Below, piece after piece: positions 38,490-50,554 of a stretch of DNA of 64,000 nt. The stretch is taken from contig OY829545.1 of assembly GCA_963691705.1 (NCBI GenBank), forward strand, positions 13,159,893 through 13,223,892. The letters are read 5' to 3'. The position numbers and the translations under genes were made by a program. How positions within the stretch are numbered: position 1 is the first letter of the stretch; each line of letters begins with the position of its first letter. The notes beneath the pieces are model-generated. The model made no database searches. It had not been told where the DNA came from and worked only from the letters and a program-made list of their open reading frames with translations. Origin of the DNA: Viola odorata (lineage: Eukaryota > Streptophyta > Magnoliopsida > Malpighiales > Violaceae).

Positions 38490-41400
38490 ATGGGATTTAG
38501 ATTCTTCAATCTCTGCTCCATCTCCAAACTGGATCCTCTCCGCAAATCCTCTTCTCGTCACCGACCCATTCACCCTTCCATTTCCACAACGGCCCTCCTC
38601 TTCCACTCCCTCAATCCTCACTTCCAAGACCACCATCCTCCTCCCATAACTTCCCCTCGTTACCATATCCCTAAACGCTGGCATTTCGGCCATTCTCATG
38701 CCGACCATCACCACGATCACCCGTCCAGCGCCAAAGCCGAGAATATTTTCCGGTTGGGCCTCGCCGCTGATATTGGATTGGCAACTGGCAAGGCTTTTAC
38801 TGGATACTTATCAGGAAGCACTGCAATTATTGCTGACGCCGCGCATTCAGTCTCTGATGTGGTAAATTTTGGGTTATTCCAATATATATTTTTCCGCCAG
38901 TTTTGTAGGTTCCTAAAGTTTTGATCTTGGATGATTTACGTGTTGTGTTGTTTTGAAGGTTCTTAGTGGGGTTGCTTTATGGTCCTTCAAAGCTGGGCAG
39001 GCTCCTAAGGATAAAGAACACCCATATGGTCATTTATAAATTTGTACCCACTCGCTTCTCCATTCATCATGTCTTTGTGTGTTTAACTTATATTACTCAG
39101 TATGGAGTTGTCATGAATTAGTGTCTGTAGTGTAACTTTGCTGTATAAATTTAATTGTTTCTCGCAAATTATGTGCATGGAATTTGTCCAAATGACTGTG
39201 AAACATCCTTTGACTTAATCTCGCTATGCAAAATGGAAAAAGAAAATGATGTAGTTCTCAAAATTCAGGTCATTTTATGAACATAATGCGCTTATGATTT
39301 TACGTTGGCTGTTTGATGATTTATTTGGAAGATTAGATGAACATCCACTAATGTCATTGTGGTTTGTAATTTTTTTCTTTCCTTTATTCCCCGTACCTCA
39401 GGGCATAGCAAATTCGAAAGTCTAGGAGCACTTGGAATTTCTTGCATGCTTTTAGCTACAGCTGGGGGTATTGCATGGCATGCTTTAGATATTCTGATGG
39501 TATGTTCTCTCTTTCCTCATTCCCAATCTTAATTAGCTTTGAAATTATAGAACAGTATCCAGATTTTTGTTTTTTGTTTTTCTTGGCATTTCCCATGCGT
39601 TGAAGCAATGCTGTTAATGATTGATTCTTCTGTTTTGCAGGGGTTGTTGTCTACCAGTCCTGAGGCAGTGAACCATTCACTGATTCACGATCACACACAC
39701 GGTCATGCTCACGGTGGACATCATCATGGAGTTGACATGCAGTATCCCGTCCTTGCTTTGAGTATGACCGTTGTTTCAATATCTGTCAAAGAAGGGTAGG
39801 TAGTCAATTTGCGAAAGAATTTTTTGCTAATGTTTTATGCTATTAAACTTTTCTTTTTCTTTCCTATCTAATCTCTTTTATATTGAATTTGTGTTTGTTT
39901 ATGGCATTTTTCCCCTTTTTTTCGTAGTCTTTGGTTACTGCAAATTTGCTTGCCTAGGTAGTTGTGTTTAATGTTATAATATCCCATTTGAAGTTTTACC
40001 TAGGTCAGTGAAAGCTAATGTGAACTATTTATCTTAATTAATTTTCCTTTTTTCCTCCTCATCTTTTTTGTGGCCATGCATAAAGGTACCAAAAACTACA
40101 ATCTGTTTTCCATCAAAACTTGTTTGGTGATTTGGTAACTTCCTTAGCTCCTTTTCACCTCCTCCTTGTGCCATCTGGGACGATTTTATTTGTTTTGAAG
40201 CTAGGGCCCTTCATGGTACCACTCTTTTCATGTTGCTTAGATTTCTATGAGCTTTTGTCACTTCATGCTTACTTTTATATGTAGGCTTTATTGGGTAACA
40301 AAAATAGCTGGAGATAAGCAAGGCAGTGGACTTATGAAAGCAAATGCATGGCATCATCGTGCAGATGCAGTTTCATCTGTTGTTACTCTTATTGGGGTTG
40401 GTAAGAAGCTTTCACTCATGTATTTGATAAGGATGGCCTATTAAATAACCGAGCATTCTATTTATCTTTAAATTTTAGGGTTGGAGACAATTTTGATATT
40501 TTAACTAACTAACCATTTGGCTAGTAAATTAGTCTAGTTAACGAACTCAAAAACTTAAGTGAGTGAGGTAACATTTGCACTTAGTTCCTTTGACATTTCA
40601 GTAGAAAGGAGCACCAGATTGAGGGGTGAGAGACCTAAGCATTAAATTCCCGTCGGGTTGACAACCTCTTATTGATCTTCTGTTCTCTGTCTTCCTCACC
40701 CTTTCTGCCCGTGCAGTTTCCTGAATTATCCTTTCAGAAGCACGTCCATGTGATTCGACATATCATGTTTTCTGACACTATAGTCCGATCTAATTCATAC
40801 TTGACCAAATTGTTGTACTTGTCTTTGCTTAGATTTTGGGAGAGTTAACTGAATGTACATGTTTTTTAAATAAATAACATGCAATTGACACCAATTTCTA
40901 TTTGGCTTGCAAATCATTTTGTCTAGATTCTCTTATTCCTTTCTTATTTCTTTCTCCTCCTTTTAATGTTTTGTTTTTTGTGTTTCATTCTTATGAATAG
41001 TCTGATTTCTGATCTCTTCTTCATGACGTAAGGTGGTTCCCTTCTTGGAGTTAGATTTCTGGATCCTCTTGCTGGAATTATTGTCTCGGGCATGATACTT
41101 AAAGCTGGCCTGGAAACAGGTTACCAGAGGTATGTTTTCAACTCTTTCTAGCTAAGTGTCTCAACTGAAGGCCATTGTGTGACATGTTGCTGTGGACCAA
41201 TTTCAGTATCTTAGAATTGGTGGATGCTGCAATACCATCAGAAGAATTGGATCCTTTGAGGAAAACAATATCAGAAGTTGAGGGAGTCAAGGTTGGTAAA
41301 GGCATTTTTTTCTCTTGCACTGTTTTTACTAATTTAGTTATTCTGCCAATGGGCATGTAGCTCTTGGTTGTTTGGCTGGTGGCAAAACTACCAGTAGGGA

Positions 41401-43443
41401 TTCAGACCTAGGTTCGAAACCCACCTCACCTATAAAAAAAAAACTTTAGTTATCCTCTGTTGAAGCATTATATTACTTCAGCTGTAGGAAAATAGTTTAA
41501 GTGAAGTTGGTTGTTGATTTCCCTTCTCCTGTTTTCTTCTAGGTTTGCAGTTTTTCAACATATTATCCTAGTCTAATTAGATAATTTGATATTGTTTGTT
41601 TTGAAGTATCTGTAGGCCTGTATACTATTACTGTATGAGGAGTTAACTAATGAAGGAGAAATGTCACCCAATTTTGCAGTGAAAAGTTTTCCACTTGAAC
41701 TTTTGTACTTTGTTGTGATTGTATCTGTACCTTTACATGCCTTTTTTGTTACTAGACTCATTGATGCTGAAGTTAGATATAACTTAGCTGGTCTTTATTT
41801 CTTCACATTCTTGCTCAAAGTATTCCTTGGAATTGTCTGTAGGGATGCCACCGTTTGAGGGGCAGGAGGGCTGGTTCATCCATATACCTTGATGTGCATA
41901 TCGAGGTTCACTCTTGAATGCCAAGTCTTTTGTTGTCAAAGAAACTTTCGATAATAGCATGCTTTCTCCCAAGTGACAAAGTCCCTTCTGAATGCAGGTT
42001 GATCCATTTTTGAGTGTTAGTGCTGCACATGGAATTGGTGAAAGTGTCCGTCAGGAAATTCACAAGTCCCATCCACTAATAGCTGAAGTTTTTATCCACA
42101 TAGGTATGATGCCTAGTTTCATTTTCTAAAAAATTGGTACATGAAATCCGCAGTAGATTTATTTTCAGATGTGCTGGATCTAAGATAGTGATCATTTGAA
42201 AAGTAGATAGTGTTTTGGGTGAGGAAGGCATGAGGAAGAAAAGTAGAATAAACGTTTTACTAGGTGGTAGCTCAATTACCAATCAATTCATATCATCTTG
42301 TTTGAAGTAAGACGAAAGTTGCACTTTTTGGTTATGAAGGCCACACTTTACTCTCACATGATGTGGTTTCTGACTGTGATGACTGAGTCAATTGAACTAA
42401 CCGGTGTTGACTTGTATGCATATACAAGAGTAGTTAATGCCTCTATTTAGTTGCAGGGAAGATATCTTTTGGTTAGTTATAATTATATCCCTGGATAAAC
42501 TTGTAAGGAGTCGGTGACTGGCCAGATGGTACATTATAGTACTAAACTTAACAAAGTGGGCTTATTTTGGCTGTTGTAAAATACCCAAGTGACTGTTCTG
42601 GAATAGGCAGTTTATACTTGTTGCTAATGCGTACATTTGATTTCTCTGTCCTATACTGCAATCCTCTATTGAAAACTGCTAGTCAAAGAGGATGGGAACT
42701 TATGTTAAATCAATGTGTATGTTGTTCACTCAGATGACTTTGTTTTCCGTAGACAAGACTGGTCAATGAATAAGTCCTGCTCAGTCAAGCATGTCTCCCA
42801 AGTGTAAAAAGTAAAAAAAAAAAATCATGGAAACGCTTCTCTTTTATTCATTCTTTGTGTCTGCTGATAGATATGCTACTGGCTGTTATGTCTTTGTTTT
42901 TGCAGATCCTGCTTTCTTGCGGCTTTCACCTAGCATGATGAAGCAGCAGCAGGATAACAGGGGAGGAATGGCACATCGGAACACAAGTAGTTCATTGGAT
43001 GAGAAAGACATTGAATTGATCGTTTCCAACATATTCTCAACAAAGTTTCCTGAGGTAATTGTTTGATGTTTTGTCTATTTGTGCTTGGTGCTCTTGTTTG
43101 TACTAAGCATGCATGTTTCGTTGCATGTTTACATAATGGATTTCAGAAAATAGCGGTTGAGCGCATTACACACCACTTGTTGCAAGGGAAGATATTGCTC
43201 CAGATCGAGGTTTCCATGGCACCTGATGTGTTGATACGGTTTGTAACGAGACTTTATAAACACTTTTTACCATGCTTGTCTAACCTTGTCTCCAACGTTT
43301 ATAATAATTTGCCAACTTCACATTACAGGGACGCAAGGGAAGTGGCAGAAGAAGCAGAAAAGAAAATCTTGAAGGCAGCCTCTGATATCATCCAGGTCAA
43401 CTTTGAGCTAAGATTAGGGCGGCCAATACCCAAGTTTAGCTGA
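38490..43443 (+). CDS. MTP6: Cation diffusion facilitator, metal tolerance protein 6 / C1 type
   Basis: Twelve exons assemble in frame to 505 aa: 38490-38861, 38959-39028, 39402-39499, 39641-39795, 40285-40400, 41033-41129, 41207-41291, 41843-41905, 41998-42103, 42906-43054, 43147-43238, 43329-43443. CDF hallmarks: a first metal-site motif ADAAHSVSDV (H119xxxD123), the second site in AWHHRADAVSS (H255xxxD259), and KEHPYGHSKFESLGALGIS after TM3. His-rich segments lie at residues about 65-77 (HFGHSHADHHHDH) and 192-209 (HDHTHGHAHGGHHH). A C-terminal domain follows (SIYLDVHIEVDPFLSVSAAHGIGESV). The first 60 residues are Arg/Ser/His-rich with few acidic residues, suggesting organelle targeting; cucumber MTP6 is a mitochondrial Fe/Mn exporter. 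The MTP6 (At2g47830, MTPC1) assignment rests on whole-length resemblance and on neighbours matching At2g47820 and At2g47810. Metal specificity cannot be read here. Confidence 0.92.
41342..41444 (+). mobile_element. SINE inserted in an MTP intron
   Basis: A roughly 100-bp insertion with a tRNA-like B box GGTTCGAAACC near 41411, an A-box-like TTGGCTGGTGG, and an A-rich tail. It is flanked by a perfect 9-bp direct repeat TTTAGTTAT (41333-41341 and 41445-41453), as expected of LINE-assisted retroposition. It lies in the intron 41292-41842 and does not touch splice sites. Confidence 0.75.
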
Positions 43444-44075
43444 AAAATAATGGCCGGGGATGCGCACATGTATTGGAGCATTTTCAACATACTAGTAGTA
43501 GCCTGTGCTTATTCTGCTAACATTATTGGTGCAATTCCATTTTGGATACTTGAAACATGCATAATCCATCCATTTGCTAGCTAGGGTTCTAAGTGCAATG
43601 ATCTCGATAATCAAACTCTCAGTGTCAGATGAGGTCAAGCTGTACAGCAGAAACATAGTAACAATGATCATTGGTCTCCAGATTTGTTTTAATCAATTCA
43701 ACCTCATTTGGTATACGTTCCAGTATATTTAAATTGTTAGATTTTCATGCCACAATTATCCACGTCTTTCGATATTACAGTCGTCTCTTTACTGGATGGT
43801 ATTCAGATTATGATTTATCCAGATTTATCAGCTGAAATCTGTCTCTAACCCAACAAGAATGAAACATTCAATCAACTGACGAATAATCTTGCCTCACCAA
43901 AAAAAAAGTTCGTTTTTTTCTGATCAGATATATCTTAAAAACGATCACAAGTGAGCAGAAACGACATATCTCCGACCTTATACATGCCAAGAGATATGAG
44001 GAAAAAGGAAAACTCATCAGTACTTTGCCGGAAAGCAGAGAACAACAGAGGAAGAAGGTACTAAATGGAGAGAAA
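43444..44075. other. MTP 3' flank and downstream part of the snoRNA unit
   Basis: No coding region is supported. Bases 43444-43850 are the probable MTP 3' UTR and flank. On the minus strand, bases 44075-43900 are the presumed end of the snoRNA precursor; an A9 run on the plus strand (43899-43907) would read T9 there. I could not establish a third snoRNA in this stretch. Confidence 0.5.
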
Positions 44076-44158
44076 GAGCCGATGATCAGATAATTGTAGT
44101 CTGATAATTTAGTCGACATTATAATTCCGACAGAAATCATCATCACTTCAAAAGGCTC
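44076..44158 (-). ncRNA. Predicted C/D box snoRNA, guide to 25S rRNA (about U144)
   Basis: On the minus strand an 83-nt segment is bracketed by GAGCC and GGCTC, a perfect 5-bp terminal stem. Inside are a C box GTGATGA and a D box CTGA, with a UGA/UCA pairing next to them. Directly upstream of the D box, CAGACTACAATT is complementary over 12 nt to AATTGTAGTCTG near the 5' end of plant 25S rRNA, as I remember that sequence. The D+5 rule points at the first U of AAUUGUAG, about position 144 by my count. The role would be 2'-O-methylation guide with fibrillarin in the nucleolus. It shares a promoter with the snoRNA at 44253-44328. The D' and C' boxes are not clear. Confidence 0.72.
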
Positions 44159-44252
44159 TAAACTCGATTTAAACAAAACCATTCAATCATAATAAATTAA
44201 AAAACAGATCTTTTTCAATAAAAATAATTGAATTGATGAAACTGCATTAGAA

Positions 44253-44328
44253 GGGCTCAGAAGGATCCATTGGTAGTTTTATAATCACAGATGATCATAA
44301 AATAGGTAGTTTTTCAGCATCACCGCCC
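44253..44328 (-). ncRNA. Predicted C/D box snoRNA, guide to 18S rRNA (snR41/U62-type)
   Basis: On the minus strand a 76-nt segment starts GGGC and ends GCCC, a 4-bp terminal stem. It has a near-consensus C box (GTGATGC, last base unusual) and a D box CTGA directly before the 3' stem. Upstream of the D box, CCAATGGATCCT is perfectly complementary over 12 nt to AGGATCCATTGG of plant 18S rRNA, and one more G-U pair can form. The D+5 nucleotide lies opposite the A of GGAUCC. Aligning from memory, this is the residue homologous to yeast Am541 (guide snR41) and human Am590 (guide U62). The motif AAACTACC occurs twice inside the RNA. The expected role is 18S 2'-O-methylation in the nucleolus. Confidence 0.78.
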
Positions 44329-44476
44329 TCGAAAACAAATCTATAAACATTATTTGTGCTTTCAAAAACAATTTCTCAAGAAAAGAAATAGAAAATTATA
44401 AAGGGAGAAGAAGAAGTAAGAATCGGAAAGGCGAATCGGCGAAACACATTGGAAAGAAGTGAGAGAAGCCTGCTAC

Positions 44477-44644
44477 ATATATATAGGAGGCAAGAACTGA
44501 GAGAGAAGCACCTCCGATTAAAATTAGGGTTAGGGTTTGTTGCTCTCTGTTCATGAGCTTTCTTGCTTCGAGATCGAGACTCTCTAACTAATTTGTGGGC
44601 TTCGGGCCCATGCCATACATTATTTTCCTTATCTTATCGGCCCA
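44477..44644 (-). promoter_or_regulatory. Telo-box / site II / TATA promoter for the snoRNA pair
   Basis: Read on the minus strand, the order is TGGGCC (44644-44639), TGGGCCC (44610-44604), the telo-box AAACCCTAACCCTAA (44538-44524), then a TATA-like CCTATATATATG around 44486-44477. About 150 nt then lead to the first snoRNA. Site II elements with a telo-box are the known combination in plant ribosomal-protein and Pol II snoRNA promoters. No protein-coding gene follows on this strand, which supports a non-coding transcript. Confidence 0.7.
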
Positions 44645-45494
44645 TCTATGTCACTCTTATTTGGACCACTCCGACTTCTTGCTATTCTGGGCCTGGAGTG
44701 GAAGTTCACCACCATTGAATTTCTAATGCCATAGTTTTAAGAGGTGTTTGTTTCCACTAATTTATTATTTACCACACCTCAAACGAAAATAATTTTACTG
44801 TCATTTTTTTTTCTTAGCAAGCATTTGCTCAATATACAACAATAATTTAACCAACAACTTTTTACTTAAAAGATAGAAATTACTCGTATCGGTGCATTAA
44901 CTATTTGTTGGTATAGTGGTTGTTGATTTAAGTTGACAAAAGATGAACCCTAGTTACTTACATTAAAAAGTAAATTATTCTTTGCTTTGAAGAGGTTTTA
45001 ATATTCAATTCCACAATAGTAGTTGAATTTATATGTTAACAGGTAAAGACATGATATTTTAGTAAGTAAATGAACGCTTAAAATAGTAAAAATCATCGCA
45101 TTGTTTTTTTTTCTCCTTAAAAACAGGATTATCGTGAGGCATCATGCAAAGTATTGCAGAATGCAAACTGTGAAGCACAAAATATAACAATTCCATTTTC
45201 ATTTCAATTTAAAGGTGTTGAAAGAAGAAAAGGAAGGAGAGAATGAAAGAAATTGAAGAAAAAAAGTAACTGTAAAAACCTAAGCCTCAAGGTTCTAAAC
45301 AGGCTTATTCAAAGGATTACAAAGAACTTATCCCATCGGATCATATACATGGCCCACATTTATCAGAACGGCCCATTGGGCCCATGTTTCTTGTCCATCG
45401 TAGCATTTGCGACCAAAGAATAGAAAAAAAGCTTCCTCTTTTGCGCCATTTCTCTTGAACGACGAAGAGAATCAAAACCCAAAGCTTTAAAACC
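44645..45494. other. Gene-free stretch between the snoRNA promoter and the IDD gene
   Basis: AT-rich sequence with no coding potential that I can support. The part adjoining 45494 is the 3' UTR of the minus-strand IDD gene. Bases 44740-45110 contain T-rich tracts without recognisable elements. Confidence 0.5.
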
Positions 45495-48202
45495 TCAACC
45501 ATCCCAACTGGGTTTATCCAAACCCGATTCCGCAAGCGACAGCGGTTGCTGGAAGTGGTTCACCATCGGCATTCTCTGCTGTTGGCTCATCGCTTCCATT
45601 TCCAATCTCTGCTGGTGCTGTTCGTGCAAATTCGCCGCCGCCGCCGCTGCCGCTCTCTGCCCTCCAACTCCCATGAAGTCACGAGTCATCATCACATCAC
45701 TTCCTTCACCGCTGCCAAATCCAGATAACCCACTCGTGCTCCTCCCCATTGGGTTTCTCTCATTCATCAAGCTCGAATTTTGATTTTCTTCACCAAACCC
45801 TGGATTTGGATCGAACATACTGCTAAACATCTCCATCTCGCTCATCCCAGAGCTATGATGACCGGACCCATTGTCGAAAATCTGTGACATTTCTTGCGGA
45901 CCCTTTTCCAATTGGGGTTGGGTGGTGAATCCTCCGACGCCGTTGATCCCGACCATGTGGGTTTGATCAGGTTGTGATGTGAAAGGATCGTATGATGATG
46001 GGTTATTGTAGAATGGTCTTATTGAGGAGAGCTGGTGATCAGGGCCCGCCATGCTACTTGAGAAGCTTTTCTGCATCATTGGAGAATTGATGGTGTTACT
46101 AGTGGTTGCGGTTGCACCCATTTGTGCTGCTTTCTGCAACAGGGCGGTTGCAGACATGTGAGCTGAGGAGCCAGAGATTTGGGAGCCATTGTTGTTCTTG
46201 CGGCCCTGATCTTGCATGTAGTTGAATACAGATGAGGTGTTTGGCGAGCTGAGCTGGAGGCTAGAAGAAGAAGTTGAGGAAATGTTTCTTGGGCCACCAA
46301 ACAGAGTGCCTGAGCTGGTGGAGAACATGCCCCCTGCTGCTGCCATGATCATGGGCTTGAATGGAGTTGGGACCATCTCTTGAGGAAGGGATTTGAGAGG
46401 GTTTTTTGGATCAAAGTTGCTAAATTCTGACATTCCAATCGATGCGTTGTTGTTGTTATTGGTGGCGTTTAAGGGCATTGATTGAATGAGGTCTGGCATT
46501 TGATTCTGCAGATTTGACCCCATGTTGTTGCTCATCAGCCCTTGGTTTACCTTGTTGTTCTCTTCTGCTAGTGCATCGCAAAAAGCTCTGTGGGTGATGA
46601 AGCTGTCTCTTCTGCAGGATTGGTAGATTACATACCAGGTGGGCTCAGGTTAGCTTGTCACTTATTTGGATATAAAGAAAATAATACTATTTATAGAGGG
46701 TAGTAGTATTATATATATGCCTGCAATGATTTGTGAGTTTGATTGCTCAAATGAATACAAAAGTTATCAAAAAGGAAATGTAAAAAGTATGCATCAGTTT
46801 GTCTGCCACTCCTGAGCAGGTATTTTAGCTGGAAAGTGAACAATAACGCATAGTTTACCATAAGAGTTCAAACATCTTGAAAACAACTATTCATATTTGT
46901 GCAAGTTTTTGCAGCTTTTGCAGTAACTGGCACTAGCTCTTATCTTGGTGCTAAGATTGATAAATTACCAACTAAAATATGAACTTTAATGACTAACTAT
47001 TAGTAATATGTTAATTGCTGTAAGGTGCTAACCTGGAAAAAATGGTACCACAGTCACATTTATATTCCCTCGTGCCACAGGTTTTCTGGTGAGCTTTCCA
47101 GTCAGATTGCACTGCATATTTCTTGGAGCATTTGTCACATTTCCACTTCTTCTCTCCATGTTTTCGGCTAAAATGCTTCTTGATGCCTGTCAGGTCCCCT
47201 AATGCGCGAGCCGGGTTGTGGTGCACACATGTTGGTTCCGGGCATATGTAGACCCTCTTCTTCACCTCTGTGCTGGTTCTCTGCCTCAGCTTCCATGGAA
47301 GGTTATGTCCTCTCCTATGCAATTGCAGGTTTTGGTCTCTCTGAAACCCTTTGTTGCATATCTCACACACAAACCGGTTTGTAGCCATAAGGGTCGTTGG
47401 TGACAAAGCAATAACATCAGCAGTAGGATCTGATTCATAAAAGTAAGTCTATTTTATTGCAAAGTTCCATTTGAAAGAAAAAAAAATGACAGTAATAAGA
47501 TAAATTTCAGGTTCTTATGGCATAGAATAGAACTGGTGGAACAAGGAGAGAACAAGGTGAAGTCAAGTAAACAGTAGTGTACTACTCTAAGCAATTATTG
47601 TAATCTCAAAGCAATAATATTAGAACCTGTCGTTTCATATAACAACCATTCTTCTCCTCCCCAAAGAAAGAAAAAGAAAGATAAAACTTAATATTATTGT
47701 TTTCTTTTTGTTTTGTTGGACTGACTCATCTAAATCGTTCTTGGTTATGCTGAAATGGGTCAGGACAAATTCAATGACAAGCTTCAACTGCCAACAACCC
47801 CACTTTGAATATATAACATATAGTACTTATATATCCTTTAAAACCATGGATGGGTGTATGAAGCTATCAGAATTTATTACGTTTGTTGTTTTGGCGTCGA
47901 CCTATAAAAGCTGACTTAAAATAAAATTTATCAAAATGAAATAAGAGTGTGCGTCATAAATGGTGGAAGTTGACTTTGCCTGGTGTTCCTGGTAGGTTTC
48001 TTTTCTTCTTAGCCTGCTGCTGCTGCTGCTGTTGTTGGGAGGAGGAGGCATTGATGGTGTTGTTAATCGTGGCAGCGGAATTAGGTGCTGAAGAGTTAGA
48101 GACAGGGAGGTGATTTTGGAACTGCTTATCCTGGAGCTGTTGCACTTCATCAGTATTTCCCGAAGAGAAGCTACCTTCATCACCACCTGTGATATTTGAC
48201 AT
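45495..48202 (-). CDS. INDETERMINATE-domain (IDD) C2H2 zinc-finger transcription factor
   Basis: Three exons on the minus strand, 48202-47980, 47429-47033 and 46611-45495, join in frame to 578 aa. The N terminus has a poly-Gln run, then the IDD nuclear-signal motif KKKRNLPGTPDP and ALSPTTLMATNRF. The ID domain follows with four fingers: CEICNKGFQRDQNLQLHRRGH (C2H2, from residue 96), a second C2H2 from CPEPTC, then WKCDKCSKKYAVQSDW and YKCDCGTIFSRRDSFITH of the C2HC type. The C-terminal half is Ser/Asn/Met-rich and holds the two IDD tail motifs MSATALLQKAAQMGAT and TRDFMGVGG. IDD proteins bind DNA and act with DELLA and GRAS proteins such as SCARECROW and SHORT-ROOT. Intron 1 needs a GC donor (CAG|GCAAAG). 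The subgroup (MAGPIE, IDD2 or IDD12-like) is unresolved. The ATG at 48202 is the first suitable start. Confidence 0.93.
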
Positions 48203-49251
48203 TTCAAAAGGTGAAAAAAGAGAGGTTTATATTGAGATAATAATTATATGTGAGCGGTATTTGTTTAATTCTATTAGAAGCTGTTGTGGGTTGTATGTTT
48301 TGGTGGACTGAAGAAAATCAGGAGTTTGCTTTCAGCTGAGGAAGACAGAGTATGGAAATTCTCCTCCATTTCTGGTTAGGGGGATGGCTGCTGTTGCTGC
48401 AAGATCAGTAGCATTGAAACCTGGTCTACTTTGGCCTTACATACAATATATATATATTTTGGAGATAATTGCTAGGCAAATATCCCTATTCTTTAAAGAA
48501 TTAATATTATTTTTTCTTTTTATCTATAAAGGAAGAATTGAATCCGTAACATCTATATTTTTTAATCTCTCACCGTTGGTTCAACCAAATAATGAAGAAT
48601 GACTCCTTATAAATAATCATGAGTCACGAGCCAATTTAAAATGAATGGACGATTATTATGAACTCATTAGTATGACTTATTTAGTCCTGATTAAGATTGT
48701 TCAATTAACACAGCTAATTATTGTTCAACCCAATAGGTTAACTAACAAGGATTCTAGGTTTTGATCAATTTTAGGTGAACAAAAAAAATCAATCACTGAA
48801 ATTAAGGGTATGGCCCTTGGTGCCCCAAGCAGGAGCATTTAAACGTAGTTTCATTAAAGAAATGGGGCCCTTTTTTTTTACCTAAAGGAGAATTGCTACG
48901 TGAGACCTAATTTATATATTACACCATTGAACGAATGATACATGTGTTAGTCTAAAAATAAATGAGTTAGTATTGGATGGAGTTTTTATAATTTCATAAA
49001 ATATGATTAAAATATTATCCGATAAATAAAAATCTCTATTAATATTAAACTTGATTATTGGACTTTTAATAAATTTAGAGTTATTTCATATTTAAAAAAA
49101 TGATAATATACATTAAATATTTCTTCAAAAATATTAGGATATATCAATAAATTTGTGAAAAAATACATTTAGTGATAAAAATGAATAATAATTAAAATCA
49201 TTAAATAACCTAAAATACTATAAATATTAATTTTGAAATATTTATTATATA

Positions 49252-49484
49252 CTCCCTCCAGTTTTTATTAACTGACGCCCGCACTGTATATACGTATATC
49301 GAGAAAGTCGGATGACGTACTATTTGACCTAAAAAAAATCCGAATTTTTTCTCAGACGTACGTTAAGGATTTTCGTACGTTCGAAAAAAAGTATGGAATT
49401 TTTTGGGGTTAAATAGTACGTCATCCGGTCTCCTCGATATGCGTATCTATAATACGGGCGTCAATTAAAAGATTGTGGAGGGAG
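49252..49484. mobile_element. Stowaway-like palindromic MITE, 233 bp
   Basis: Flanked by TA at 49250-49251 and 49485-49486. The left end is CTCCCTCCAGTTTTTATTAA and the reverse complement of the right end is CTCCCTCCACAATCTTTTAA. Inner blocks GACGCCCG, GATGACGTACTATTT-ACC and ACGTACG pair across the centre, so nearly the whole element folds into one hairpin. There is no coding capacity. Confidence 0.85.
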
Positions 49485-50554
49485 TAGTTTATTAGCTTGA
49501 GCTATAAATGAGAGATCCACGCCCTTAAAAAAAAATATCAACCCGAGTCCACTCGCTGATCAGGTTTAGCCATACTCGTAAAAAGTGTTTTTCATCTAAA
49601 TAAAAATGACATAAATTTGGTGGCTCAGTTCACATGGCATGGCATGGAATGCTAAACAAGTTAAGGTAGCAATAGTATCAGCTAGTGGCACTTGTTTGTA
49701 GTATGATTGGACCAGTGGAAGACCAACTTTTTTCTACTTTTTAGTTTTTCAGCTGTCAAATTGGACAGAAATGGCTGCTACTGTTAAAGATTAGATGAGC
49801 TTTGATCATCAACATGTCCAAAGTTTGTATTCTTTTGGTGATTGGTGAAGAAGTGGACATGGATCATACCTTGCCAAACATCACACCCTTCTGACAATTG
49901 GATTCTAACCCAAGACAAAGATCTTCAATCCTTCATTGTTTTTTTTCTATGGCTTCAAAATTAAAACCTTTCGCAGTTACAAATTTACATCTAATGCGAA
50001 TTCGGAATAGTCGGCACCTAACACGATAGAATTATAGGTGAAACATGAAAGCCAGTTTTATCATTTGTATATAACTTTAAAAATCCCAAATTTGTCTTTG
50101 TTGTTTTTCTAATTTGAAAATCCTAAGCTTGGTCGTATTTTAATTTAAATATTGGCCCCTGAACGTGAACGGTGCCGAAACCAATTTTTGTCTTGTTTGA
50201 TCCAACAATTGCTGGGCACCAAACAGGTCAGAGTCTAATAATCTTTAATTAAAACCAATTAACTATAATGAGATATATGCATGAAAGATATTGCTGCTTT
50301 GTTTTCTAGGTAACATTTTATTACTAAACACCACAGCTACATATATAACCGTAGTAACTTTGTTCCATCTTCCACAATTTTTGCACAACGACACAAATCC
50401 GTAATTTTAAAAAAAAACAAAAAAACGATTGAAAACGAATTAACTATTATGAGTAGTTCGACTCTCTAACTTTTTAAATAAGAAGTCATCAGTTATATCA
50501 TTGTACCTAAGATGATCACTAATTATGAGTAATTTACTTTTTAATGAACTTTTC

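Noticed and set aside
43914..44020. Third snoRNA candidate on the minus strand (CTGATGA ... CTGATCA)
   Set aside because: The C box is imperfect, no terminal stem pairs, and the sequence before the D box does not match rRNA that I can recall. A weak stem-loop at 43985-44030 is too loose to call H/ACA.
45546..45728. Plus-strand ORF of 60 aa opposite the IDD gene
   Set aside because: Antisense shadow of the well-supported IDD C-terminal exon.
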